In this document: positions 32,263 to 39,792 of the stretch, piece by piece
Layout: each line of letters begins with the position of its first letter
How positions within the stretch are numbered: position 1 is the stretch's first letter
Source: Blastocatellia bacterium UBA7656
GTDB lineage: Bacteria; Acidobacteriota; Blastocatellia; UBA7656
Reading direction: 5' to 3'
Assembly (NCBI GenBank): GCA_002483445.1
Contig: DLHY01000030.1
Coordinates: 62,001 to 126,000, forward strand
DNA length: 64,000 nucleotides
Notes under the pieces: generated by a model
Database searches by the model: none
What the model saw: only the letters and a program-made list of their open reading frames with translations
Told to the model about the DNA's origin: nothing
Made by a program: the position numbers and the translations under genes

Positions 32263-33746
32263 GCAGCGATTCTTTCAATCGCTGCCCGCCGCATCAACTC
32301 CGTCGGCGCATCGAGTCCCGTCCACAGTTTGAACTGCAATGCCGCCTGAGCGACCAGCATATCCAGCCCCGTGATTACGCGACAGCCTTCCTCTCCGGCA
32401 TAGCGGAGAAATCGTGTGTCGAGCGGATTATAAACCAGATCATAAGCTATCAAGCGACCTCGAAGTGATTCTCTCGGAACCGGGCTTTGCCCTGCTGAGT
32501 GTCCGTACATTCCGAGGGGTGTCGTGTTGATGACTATACGCGCATCGCTTGCAGCAAACTCGTCGAGAGGCAAAACTCGCGCGCCGAAACTATCGGCAAG
32601 CGATTGCGCTCGCTCCGGGTCGCGAGCGAAGACCGTGACTCCGGCCCCTCGATCCATCAGACCACAGACTACAGCCCGCGCCGCGCCTCCTGCTCCAAGC
32701 ACGGCGCAGTTTTCACCTTCGAGTTTGCAGATTTTTTCGAGCGGCTCTATCGCGCCCGCCGCATCCGTGTTGTAACCTAAGAGTCGCCCGTCTCTTACAA
32801 CGATGGTGTTGACTGCGCCAATCGTTCGGGCCGTCTCGTCGATTTCATCGAGCAAACTCATCACCGCCACTTTGTGCGGAATGGTCACGCTCAATCCGCC
32901 GACGCTCTCGCCGCGAATCGTGTCGAAGAATTCTTTGATATCGTCGACCGCGAAAGGTAGATAAACGAAATCGAGCGATAGCGCGTCGAATGCCGCATTG
33001 TGCATCGCGGGCGAAGCTGAATGATGGACGGGCTTGCCGATTATCCCGGTGATGGTCGTTTTCGGAGAGAGGCGGTCGACGCGATAGATATTTTTCAATT
33101 CGTCACAAGTGAATTGCCCCGGCGCGCTCTCTCGTCCGCGACCGAGCGAGCCGAAGGTGAGGAATCCGCCCCGCGCAAGAGCCATCGCGCGCGTAATCAT
33201 CCCCGCTTCGCCCATAGCCAGAGCGATAAGTTTTTTGCCTTCACTCTTCGCGCGGTCGAGCAAATGAAGTATCGCTATAGAGTCCGCGAAAATGTTCGCC
33301 TGCGTCGCTATTTTGCAAACGGCTGCGGGCAGATGCGAGAGTTTTTCATAAACGCTTTCGATATCGGTGGGCGTTTCGGAAAAGTTGTGATAGGAAACTA
33401 TCACTCGCGAATAATCGGGCGAAAGCTCCGCAGCGCGATCAAAGCTCGCCCACTCGATGTCGCACCATTCGGCCCATTGCGCGCCTTCGACGAGAAGGCG
33501 AAGCCTCATGTCTTCCGCGACCATCTGGCGGCCTCCTTCCGAAGCGGCCCGACAGGTGATGATGACGGGAATGGTTTTATCTTCGAGTAGTTTTTGCAAA
33601 CTTTGAGGATCGTTGAAATCAAAATCGCGCAGATAATCGAGCCGCACTTCAGCCAGATCGGCGCACAGGGATGCTTCTCGGAGAGCGGCGCGAGCCGATT
33701 CGACAGTTTCTTCAGTGATGACAGCACAGATTCGGTTTTGTGACAT
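32259..33746 (-). CDS. aroDE: Bifunctional 3-dehydroquinate dehydratase / shikimate dehydrogenase
   Basis: A fusion of two shikimate-pathway enzymes, read from the ATG at 33744-33746 (495 aa); an in-frame ATG twelve codons earlier is possible, neither has a clear Shine-Dalgarno. Residues ~1-215 are type I dehydroquinase: AEVRLDYL, VIITCRAASEGG, VIVSYHNF (catalytic His) and AVCKIATQAN (Schiff-base Lys). Residues ~225-490 are AroE: GKPVHHSASPAMHN, GLSVTIPHK (catalytic Lys), NTIVV, GYNTDAAGA, and the NADP motif LGAGGAARAV. Together they convert 3-dehydroquinate to shikimate in the cytoplasm. Fusions of this order are known in several bacteria and in plants. Confidence 0.95.
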   Translation of the reverse strand: MSQNRICAVITEETVESARAALREASLCADLAEVRLDYLRDFDFNDPQSLQKLLEDKTIPVIITCRAASEGGRQMVAEDMRLRLLVEGAQWAEWCDIEWASFDRAAELSPDYSRVIVSYHNFSETPTDIESVYEKLSHLPAAVCKIATQANIFADSIAILHLLDRAKSEGKKLIALAMGEAGMITRAMALARGGFLTFGSLGRGRESAPGQFTCDELKNIYRVDRLSPKTTITGIIGKPVHHSASPAMHNAAFDALSLDFVYLPFAVDDIKEFFDTIRGESVGGLSVTIPHKVAVMSLLDEIDETARTIGAVNTIVVRDGRLLGYNTDAAGAIEPLEKICKLEGENCAVLGAGGAARAVVCGLMDRGAGVTVFARDPERAQSLADSFGARVLPLDEFAASDARIVINTTPLGMYGHSAGQSPVPRESLRGRLIAYDLVYNPLDTRFLRYAGEEGCRVITGLDMLVAQAALQFKLWTGLDAPTELMRRAAIERIAA

Positions 33747-33834
33747 AGCAAAATTGGTGATACAGCCGGGTTTCGCGGGCATCGCAACGAGCTTCGAAAT
33801 CTATGAACAGCGAAAGGGGTATTCGACGCAGAGA

Positions 33835-33951
33835 CGCCGCGTTGTCCGGCAAGCTGGCAGCTTGCCGCAGGCTTTCACCTCTCGCCTCTGGAAATCAACA
33901 GTCCGTTGCTCGAAGCAACGACAAGCTGGCAGCTTGTCGAACATACAAGAC
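33835..33951. repeat. 117-bp dispersed repeat, copy 2, flanked by 14-bp direct repeat
   Basis: Matches 23923-24039 with one difference. Palindromes at 33848-33866 and 33920-33938. The copy is bracketed by GACGCAGAGACGCC at 33825-33838 and again at 33949-33962, which could be a target duplication or insertion into an existing array. Confidence 0.85.
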
Positions 33952-34024
33952 GCAGAGACGCCGAGACGCAGAGTTGGCGCAGAGAAGAATTCCGCTCTGC
34001 GAGGTCTCTGCGCCTCTGCGGCAA
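33949..34024. repeat. Short-period array (GACGCAGAG) with inverted partner
   Basis: GACGCAGAG, ACGCCGAG and ACGCAGAG units run from 33949 and are followed by CTCTGCGAGGTCTCTGCG and CCTCTGCGGC in the opposite sense (33992-34022). The period is seven to eight. It lies in the 351-bp spacer between aroDE and the ZIP gene, together with the 117-bp repeat; no gene was seen there. Confidence 0.6.
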
Positions 34025-34097
34025 AGTCACCTCCCGACGACGCGCCTGAAAACCTATTTCAAGAGCCTTGATTGAGAACAAAGAGTGTCGCCTCGAT

Positions 34098-34865
34098 TCA
34101 GTGCGCGAAAGATTCGATCAATAACTCTGCAAGGTAGAGCAGCGCCACTCCCGCAAAGACGGTGAAAGATATTTTCGCGCCGCCTTCTCTGGTGTTCACT
34201 TCGGGAATCAAATCCGAAGCGGCGACGTAAAGCGTCACTCCCGCCGACAGCGGCAAAACGTAAGCTGAAAGCGGGCGCGAGTAAAATTCAAAGCTCTCGA
34301 AAATGATCACCAGCGCAACTCCCGTCATCGTCGCCGCTCCGACCATAAGCGCCGCCCTCCGCGCGCTCCTGCTGCCGCGTCCCGCAGCAATCATCATCGA
34401 AGCGACGGTGAAGCCTTCAGGCAACTTGTGCAACAGGATGGCGATGAAGACCAGCGCGCCGAGTTGAGGGCTGACGAGCGACGCGACGGCTATCGATACG
34501 CCATCGAAAAAAGCGTGAACCATAAGCGCGCTCACTCCGGCAATCGCCGCGTGTTGAGCCAGCATCGCCTCTTCGTGCGTCTCTTCGCCGAAATGAAAAT
34601 GCGGCGCGACCGTATGCTCGACGAGTTGTATCAGAAGATACCCGCCGAGCAGCCACGTCATAGGGATTATCGGCTCGCCCGGCCAGAGTTCGAAAGACTC
34701 AGGCACCATTTTCAAAAACACCGCTGCAAGCATAAAGCCCGCTCCCAATGCGATCAGGTAGCGGAGCGTCGCCTGACCGAGTCGGCGAGAGGAAACCAGC
34801 AGACCGCCCGCTATGTTGCCAGCGGCGGCCATGAGTCCGTAAGCGATTATGGAAAAAGTTCTCAT
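34098..34865 (-). CDS. ZIP-family metal cation transporter
   Basis: A 255-aa membrane protein read from the ATG at 34863-34865; a TTG start at 34901 is less likely. Several hydrophobic helices are visible. A His-rich loop (HTVAPHFHFGEETHEE) precedes the metal-binding TM4/5 region with MVHAFFDGVSIA and LLHKLPEGFTVASMM, the ZIP signature HxLPEG. It imports divalent metals such as zinc or iron. It is not obviously in an operon. Confidence 0.9.
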   Translation of the reverse strand: MRTFSIIAYGLMAAAGNIAGGLLVSSRRLGQATLRYLIALGAGFMLAAVFLKMVPESFELWPGEPIIPMTWLLGGYLLIQLVEHTVAPHFHFGEETHEEAMLAQHAAIAGVSALMVHAFFDGVSIAVASLVSPQLGALVFIAILLHKLPEGFTVASMMIAAGRGSRSARRAALMVGAATMTGVALVIIFESFEFYSRPLSAYVLPLSAGVTLYVAASDLIPEVNTREGGAKISFTVFAGVALLYLAELLIESFAH

Positions 34866-34928
34866 CTCCAGGCTTTCTTTCGCGCGATCAAAGGCAGGCA
34901 ATATACCACACCTGGCGGCGGGATTTCG

Positions 34929-35717
34929 CTAAAGGTTTTTCTTGATGTAGTACCGCTTGAGCCAGTTGCTCAATCCATCGAGTCCGGGAAAGAGGACTCG
35001 CTCGGTTATGTTGGCTTGATCCAGCTTGTCGCGCACTTCCCATTTGAGCGGCGCGGGTATGATCACTCTGCGATAAAGTTTCGGATATGTGGTGAGCCAT
35101 TTGTCGAGCCTCGTCACGGGAGAGGACATCATCGAGAAGAGCGCGAACTGATTCACAATGCGATCATCGAGAGAGGGCGGCTCGAAGAATACGACGAACT
35201 CTTCGCCCCACAATCGATCATAATCGGCAAGCGTCCCTGCGACGCGATCAAGCATCTCTACGGTGAAGGCATTCGAGCCTTCTTCTTCGAGAAGGGCTTT
35301 GAGTTTTTCAGGCAACAGTTGATTGGTCTTGACGAAATCGACGAACCATATCACGCCGTCGACGTCGTATTTTTCTATGTTCTCGGTGGCGAAATGAAGC
35401 GCGACCAGCGGCGAATAAGTCCAGTCGAGCAACCGGGTAGGAAGCCCGTGATGCTGGGCCAGCGCCAGCCAGTTCCAGATGGAATCATCCGGGGCGGAGT
35501 CGCGGCGGGCGTACTTGCGAAAGTTGCGAAGCAAGTGGCCTTCGAGTTTTTCGTCCGTTCCGGCAAGCCGCGTGAGGCTGGTTTGCAAATCGTAGCTTGC
35601 ATCCGACATTCCGCGAAAAGCGTACTTCGAGCGGAACCGACCCAGAGGCTCTCTCCACGAGCCTTCATAAAGCCTATCGAGCAGATCGGCCCAGTTTGAT
35701 GCGAGTATGTCTTCCAT
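34929..35717 (-). CDS. FRG domain protein
   Basis: A 262-aa cytoplasmic protein with the FRG domain signature: FRGM near residue 34, and AQHHGLPTRLLDWTYSPLVALHFA at about 87-110. The domain occurs in many prokaryotic proteins of unknown activity, some in mobile or defence contexts. Nothing in the neighbourhood fixes its role; the ZIP transporter follows on the same strand after 63 bp. Confidence 0.85.
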   Translation of the reverse strand: MEDILASNWADLLDRLYEGSWREPLGRFRSKYAFRGMSDASYDLQTSLTRLAGTDEKLEGHLLRNFRKYARRDSAPDDSIWNWLALAQHHGLPTRLLDWTYSPLVALHFATENIEKYDVDGVIWFVDFVKTNQLLPEKLKALLEEEGSNAFTVEMLDRVAGTLADYDRLWGEEFVVFFEPPSLDDRIVNQFALFSMMSSPVTRLDKWLTTYPKLYRRVIIPAPLKWEVRDKLDQANITERVLFPGLDGLSNWLKRYYIKKNL

Positions 35718-35775
35718 TGCGCTTCAAGCTACAGCGTTTCGCAGTTGGGCGCAACCCTGACCCATACAAATTGAA

Positions 35776-35809
35776 GGGCTGCGCCCGCATCAGCGCGCGA
35801 GCGCAGCCC
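35776..35809. terminator. Hairpin downstream of toxin-like operon
   Basis: GGGCTGCGC (35776-35784) and GCGCAGCCC (35801-35809) form a perfect 9-bp stem with a 16-nt GC-rich loop, about 150 bp past the stop of the last toxin-like gene. There is no T tract, so termination is uncertain. Confidence 0.4.
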
Positions 35810-35954
35810 GATGAAATCCGCACCCGTCGCTCGCCTGCACCCCGACGAGGCGCTGGCCCACGTTTGCCGCGCAATCTGCCGCGACGTTTGCAGAGATGAC
35901 ACCGCTGGTGTTGACGATGCCGGTTACGCTGATTCCTGCGGCGGGCGCATTGCC
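35790..35954 (-). pseudogene. In-frame Ig-like domain remnant after the toxin-like gene's TAG
   Basis: Directly after the TAG stop (35955-35957) of the last toxin-like gene the frame stays open for 54 codons to a TGA. The product (GISVTGIVNTSGVISANVA, then ADC and VGVQASDGCG) resembles a repeat in the HYR/FG-GAP protein of 39793-42834 (LAANIAADCLAQTGPNTIEI-like). It is either a decayed domain fragment or a C-terminal extension cut off by a nonsense mutation. Confidence 0.55.
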
Positions 35955-37076
35955 CTACGCTGCCGCCATCGCCGTGGGCGGACTGAGCGGCGGTTGGATC
36001 GTGATGCTGGAGGTCACAAGCTGCATTTGCGTGGCAAACTGGACGAGTTGCGCCCAGGCTGTTTGTGCAGCCTGCAGCTCGACCTGCTGCAAAATGCCGG
36101 TGACACTGCCAGCCTGTTGCAGGTCGGTAATCACGCTCTGCAACTTGCTTTTCAAATCATCCCACTGGGTGGCGACGACAGTCAGCGCCTGTTGGGCGGC
36201 TTCGTTTAAAGCCACGATCTGGTTGAGCGTGCCGACCAGTCCCGTCAGGGCGAGAATCTGATTGGTCTCGTCGGTCAGCTTCTGCTGTTCCTTTAGCAGT
36301 TGCGCCATCTCGCGTTGAGAATCCACACTGTAAGCCGTCGTGGTGCCGACGGCTGCTCCGACGCCTGCCACTGCGATTGCGCCGACGAGCAGCGGCGCTG
36401 CCAGCCCGCCAGTGGCGACCGCCAATCCGAAGGCGGCGACGGCTATGAAAATACCGACGCCGAGTCCGATTTCCGATTCAAGCACCTTCTGCGAATTTAT
36501 CGCTATATCGGTTTGCAACCTCAGAATCATTCCCATGACGTTTTGCTTGGTCTGCTCGTCCAAATCAAGCGCGCTCTGGATGCTGTCCGTGCCGGTTTGC
36601 AGGTCGGTGTTGTCCTGCAACACATCCTCGCTGAACTGCCGCAATCGGGTTTGCAAGCTGGTTACTACCTGTTGCTGCGCTTCCAGTGAATTCAACATGG
36701 CTTTGAGCAGAGCCACGATCTTCTTCATATCTGCGGGGCTGGGGTTGTCATTGGTGGTCGCCAGAATTTGCAGGATGTCGCCCGTCGCTGAGGTGAAGAT
36801 ATTGCCGTAGTTGATGATCGCCTGCGGCACTTTGGCATTGATGTCGGGCGCGAGTGTATCGACCCATCCTTGCGCGTGCAGCTTGGCGATATCGAGGTTG
36901 CCATTGAGCGTCGGATACCAGGTTTGCAGCGGCCTCATCGGCTTAATGAATAGATTGAGGATGGCGTTCGCATAACCCGTCACCGCGATCGTCGCGTTGA
37001 CGTGCGTTGTCAAATCCTTCAACGAGTTGTCCACGAGCGGCGCGAAGTTGGAATTGTTCGTATTTAAGTTTTGCAT
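35955..37076 (-). CDS. Alpha-helical pore-forming toxin-like component C (Hbl/Nhe/Ahl type)
   Basis: A 373-aa protein read from the ATG at 37074-37076 (AAGGAG upstream); an earlier frame extension is not supported. It lacks a signal peptide. Long helical segments flank a strongly hydrophobic head at about residues 203-250 (IGLGVGIFIAVAAFGLAVA, followed by GGLAAPLLVGAIAVAGVGAA). This arrangement is typical of the Bacillus HBL/NHE and ClyA-like alpha pore-forming toxins. It is the third of three adjacent paralogues. The frame remains open beyond its TAG stop (see 35790-35954). Toxin function is inferred from fold features. Confidence 0.72.
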   Translation of the reverse strand: MQNLNTNNSNFAPLVDNSLKDLTTHVNATIAVTGYANAILNLFIKPMRPLQTWYPTLNGNLDIAKLHAQGWVDTLAPDINAKVPQAIINYGNIFTSATGDILQILATTNDNPSPADMKKIVALLKAMLNSLEAQQQVVTSLQTRLRQFSEDVLQDNTDLQTGTDSIQSALDLDEQTKQNVMGMILRLQTDIAINSQKVLESEIGLGVGIFIAVAAFGLAVATGGLAAPLLVGAIAVAGVGAAVGTTTAYSVDSQREMAQLLKEQQKLTDETNQILALTGLVGTLNQIVALNEAAQQALTVVATQWDDLKSKLQSVITDLQQAGSVTGILQQVELQAAQTAWAQLVQFATQMQLVTSSITIQPPLSPPTAMAAA

Positions 37077-37198
37077 AATGTTTCTCCTTTTCGGTTGATC
37101 GGTTATGTTGATCGATGGAAGCCGCGTTTGGCGCAGCCCCCGGTAAATGCGAATGTCTGAGGAAAAGAGTCTTCCTTTTGCTGACGCCTTCGAAGCTT

Positions 37199-38071
37199 TC
37201 ATAAGCCGGATTGCGCGACAAAGTCCGTCAACTGACTCCATGCCTGAGCCGCGACTTGCACCTCCAACGCCTGCAACTGACTGGCGATTTGCGCGGCGGC
37301 TGCCTCGGCGATCTGCGCGCTGACCTCGGCGTACTTGCCGCTCAAGGTCGCCACCAGATTGGCAAACGCCGAGAGTCCCAGACCCAGCCCTTCGCTGGCG
37401 CTCAGAGCGTCGTCCACATCTGAGGCCAGTGCGGTTAACTGATCGATTACCTGCCCGCCGATCTGTTCGACCAGCTTTGCCAGTTCATCGCCCAATATCC
37501 TGCCGATGAACTGGGAGGCATCGTCTAAAATCTGCTGCTGCACTTGCGGAATGATGCGACTGAGCGCGGCATCGCTCTCGGTCAGCGCGATATGATCGGC
37601 GGTAAACTGATTCTGAAAAGTGATCAGATTCTGCTGCGCCGATGCGATCACAGCCTCGCCTTCGGCCAGCCCGTCGGCGATGGCGGCGAGCGCGGCCGTG
37701 ACGGTCTGCCGCTCGGCGGACGTAGGCGTGCCGTCGATGCCTATGGCATTGATGACCGCACTCAGTCGCCCCGCCTGCATTTGAAAGGTGTCGTTAAAGT
37801 CCGGCAGTCCTTCGACCGCCCAGACATTCAGCGGCTGGCTGACGTTGTTGGCAAAACTCAGGACATGCGCTCGCGCGTTTTGCAGATTGTCAGCCAGTTG
37901 CGGATGGTTGGCGAGCGGATCGAACTCGCCCAGCGTTTGTTTGTCCAAGATCAGAGGTTGTGGCCCCAACCGCAGATCGAACAGCGTCTCTGCGTAAGGC
38001 AATAAGAGGCGCTGGCTGCTCGTGAACCTCGTTACGGCTTGCTCGATAGCGGAAACGTCCGGCGTTAGCAT
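37199..38071 (-). CDS. Alpha-helical pore-forming toxin-like component B, without hydrophobic head
   Basis: A 290-aa all-helical protein, start supported by AGGAG before the ATG at 38069-38071. It shares the layout and short motifs of its two neighbours (for example DPLANHPQLADNLQNARAHV versus APLNANLRSAQADAQRW), but where they have a long hydrophobic hairpin it has only a short moderately hydrophobic stretch (EGLGLGLSAFANLVATL). In tripartite toxins one component is likewise soluble and lacks the head. Located 13 bp after component A. Confidence 0.68.
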   Translation of the reverse strand: MLTPDVSAIEQAVTRFTSSQRLLLPYAETLFDLRLGPQPLILDKQTLGEFDPLANHPQLADNLQNARAHVLSFANNVSQPLNVWAVEGLPDFNDTFQMQAGRLSAVINAIGIDGTPTSAERQTVTAALAAIADGLAEGEAVIASAQQNLITFQNQFTADHIALTESDAALSRIIPQVQQQILDDASQFIGRILGDELAKLVEQIGGQVIDQLTALASDVDDALSASEGLGLGLSAFANLVATLSGKYAEVSAQIAEAAAAQIASQLQALEVQVAAQAWSQLTDFVAQSGL

Positions 38072-38084
38072 CGGTGTTACTCCT

Positions 38085-39236
38085 TCAAACAGGCGGTCTG
38101 CCTGATAGCGCCTCCTGCATTGCAGTCGGCCTGATCAGGTTGTTGAGCGAGACGGTTTGCGTTTGCGTGAGCGAAGAGTTCTGCACATTGGTAGCGCGCT
38201 TGACGATGGTTTGCCAATCCTGCGCGGCTTCCGTCAGAGTGTTGAGCGCGCTGATGAGGCTGACATCGATTTCAGGTTGTTGCAGAACCTCGATGACTGA
38301 CTGAATCTGGTCGTCGATATAATCCCAGGTAGGCACGATACCGCCGCCTGACTGGCTGGCCTGCAAGTTTTGATCGCGCAGCCGGATCAGAGTGTCGATG
38401 ATCCCTTGCAACGCGGCGATCTGCTGTTGCTCGGCGGTCAACATCACCTGCGTATCGGCGATGTCCTTGAGGTCTTTGAGCAGGGCGCGGTCTTCGAGCG
38501 TCTCCTGCACGGCGGCAAAAGTGAGAGCGAGAATACCTCCGGCGATGCCAAAGACGGGAAATGTCGCGCCAGCGACGATGGCCTCGACGCTGTAAGAGAG
38601 GATCGTGAAGCTGAAGGTAGCGCCGGACGTGGCGGCGTTGGTGAAGGAGTTCTTCACATCTTCGGCGATGGCGCTGACTTTGGCTTGTAACTGCCCGAGT
38701 TGATCGCGCAATTGGAGAACCTGCGCTTCATCGTCGTTGAGCGTTGCGTCAGCGACCTTAATGTCGTTGGTCAGCGCGCTGCGTTGCGCTTCGACCTGCG
38801 CGGCGAAGCGGCTCAGTCGTCCCTGCAATTCGGCGGCGGCGGCGCGTGCGGCCTGCGCTCTGTTGCTGAGTTGACCGAGCAGTTGCAATAGCTCCTGACG
38901 TTCAGCCTCGGTCGGTATCCGTCCGGGGTTCTGCTTGATCTGAGCAACCCGGTTGGCCAACGCCCGCCCCGTCGGGATGAAAAGGTCTGCGTAATCGATC
39001 CAGGTCTGTGGCAATCCCGCGGCCACCGCAGGGCCATCGGTGTCAATCCATCGCTGGGCGTCGGCCTGCGCGCTCCGCAAATTGGCGTTGAGGGGCGCGA
39101 ACCACGAGGGCTGCGGATCAAGCGGAAACGGCACGATGTTGAGCAGCGTATGCGCGTAGGTCGTCAAGGCGTTGCCCGCGAGGAAGTTGGTTGAAAGCAA
39201 TTGCGTGATCCAATCTATGTCAGGTGATAATCTCAT
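38085..39236 (-). CDS. Alpha-helical pore-forming toxin-like component A
   Basis: A 383-aa protein read from the ATG at 39234-39236, preceded by GGAGG. No signal peptide. Helical region (about 100-195), hydrophobic head at about 201-243 (TFSFTILSYSVEAIVAGATF, then PVFGIAGGILALTFAAV), then another long helical region. This matches the HBL/NHE enterotoxin-family pattern. It is the first gene of the three-gene set; the next gene begins 13 bp downstream. Function inferred. Confidence 0.72.
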   Translation of the reverse strand: MRLSPDIDWITQLLSTNFLAGNALTTYAHTLLNIVPFPLDPQPSWFAPLNANLRSAQADAQRWIDTDGPAVAAGLPQTWIDYADLFIPTGRALANRVAQIKQNPGRIPTEAERQELLQLLGQLSNRAQAARAAAAELQGRLSRFAAQVEAQRSALTNDIKVADATLNDDEAQVLQLRDQLGQLQAKVSAIAEDVKNSFTNAATSGATFSFTILSYSVEAIVAGATFPVFGIAGGILALTFAAVQETLEDRALLKDLKDIADTQVMLTAEQQQIAALQGIIDTLIRLRDQNLQASQSGGGIVPTWDYIDDQIQSVIEVLQQPEIDVSLISALNTLTEAAQDWQTIVKRATNVQNSSLTQTQTVSLNNLIRPTAMQEALSGRPPV

Positions 39237-39462
39237 GTGACCTCCATAAAGAAAGCTGTGTTTGTGAAGGCGACCAAATCCGGCAGCCGTCTTCATCGGT
39301 TAAATGAAGCGCAAGTCAAGAGCGACTTTCATCTGAGGCCGCTCCTTTTGTTTATGACATCCAGTTGGAAAACCGCGCCGGTTCACAGTGATCGCGGGCG
39401 ATGGTTTTGCCGACTTCATCCACTCATGGCGCAAAAGGAATAAGAATCGGGTCACTCGTCCG

Positions 39463-39494
39463 AAAAAAAAGGAAGGCAAGCGGGCTTGCCTTCC
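39463..39494 (-). terminator. Rho-independent terminator of the FG-GAP/HYR gene
   Basis: A perfect 10-bp stem GGAAGGCAAG / CTTGCCTTCC (39471-39480, 39485-39494) with a CGGG loop is flanked by eight A's at 39463-39470, i.e. an eight-U tail on the minus strand. Confidence 0.85.
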
Positions 39495-39792
39495 TTCAGC
39501 AACAGAACTACCAGAGGGATCGAAGCAGCGGGCTATCTCTCGGCCAATATCACATAAACACTCGTATCAGACCGGATTTCGGCTCAGTGTACGGGTCAAC
39601 TTTGGAGTGCTGCGACTTGTCACCGCACTCCAAAAAATTCATTTTCTTATCCCGCACATGCAAATGAAACCCGATCTAAACCTGTTCCTTCAGGGCAGCC
39701 TTGTGAAGCCTTATCAAGTTCGCGAATGCGCCGCCGTCAGATGCCCCAGAAGAGATAAATGTAAACAGGAGTCACGGAGGACTATCACCTCT
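39495..39792. other. Spacer without recognised gene
   Basis: About 300 bp between the terminator and the stop of the 1013-aa secreted protein gene. I see no convincing ORF, RNA or repeat. It is transcribed as the 3' leader-out of that gene if the terminator is used. The segment 39237-39462 to its left is likewise empty and should hold the promoter of the toxin-like operon. Confidence 0.5.

Noticed and set aside
34428..35699. 423-aa plus-strand ORF opposite the ZIP and FRG genes
   Set aside because: Spans two real minus-strand genes and the gap between them; no recognisable domain.
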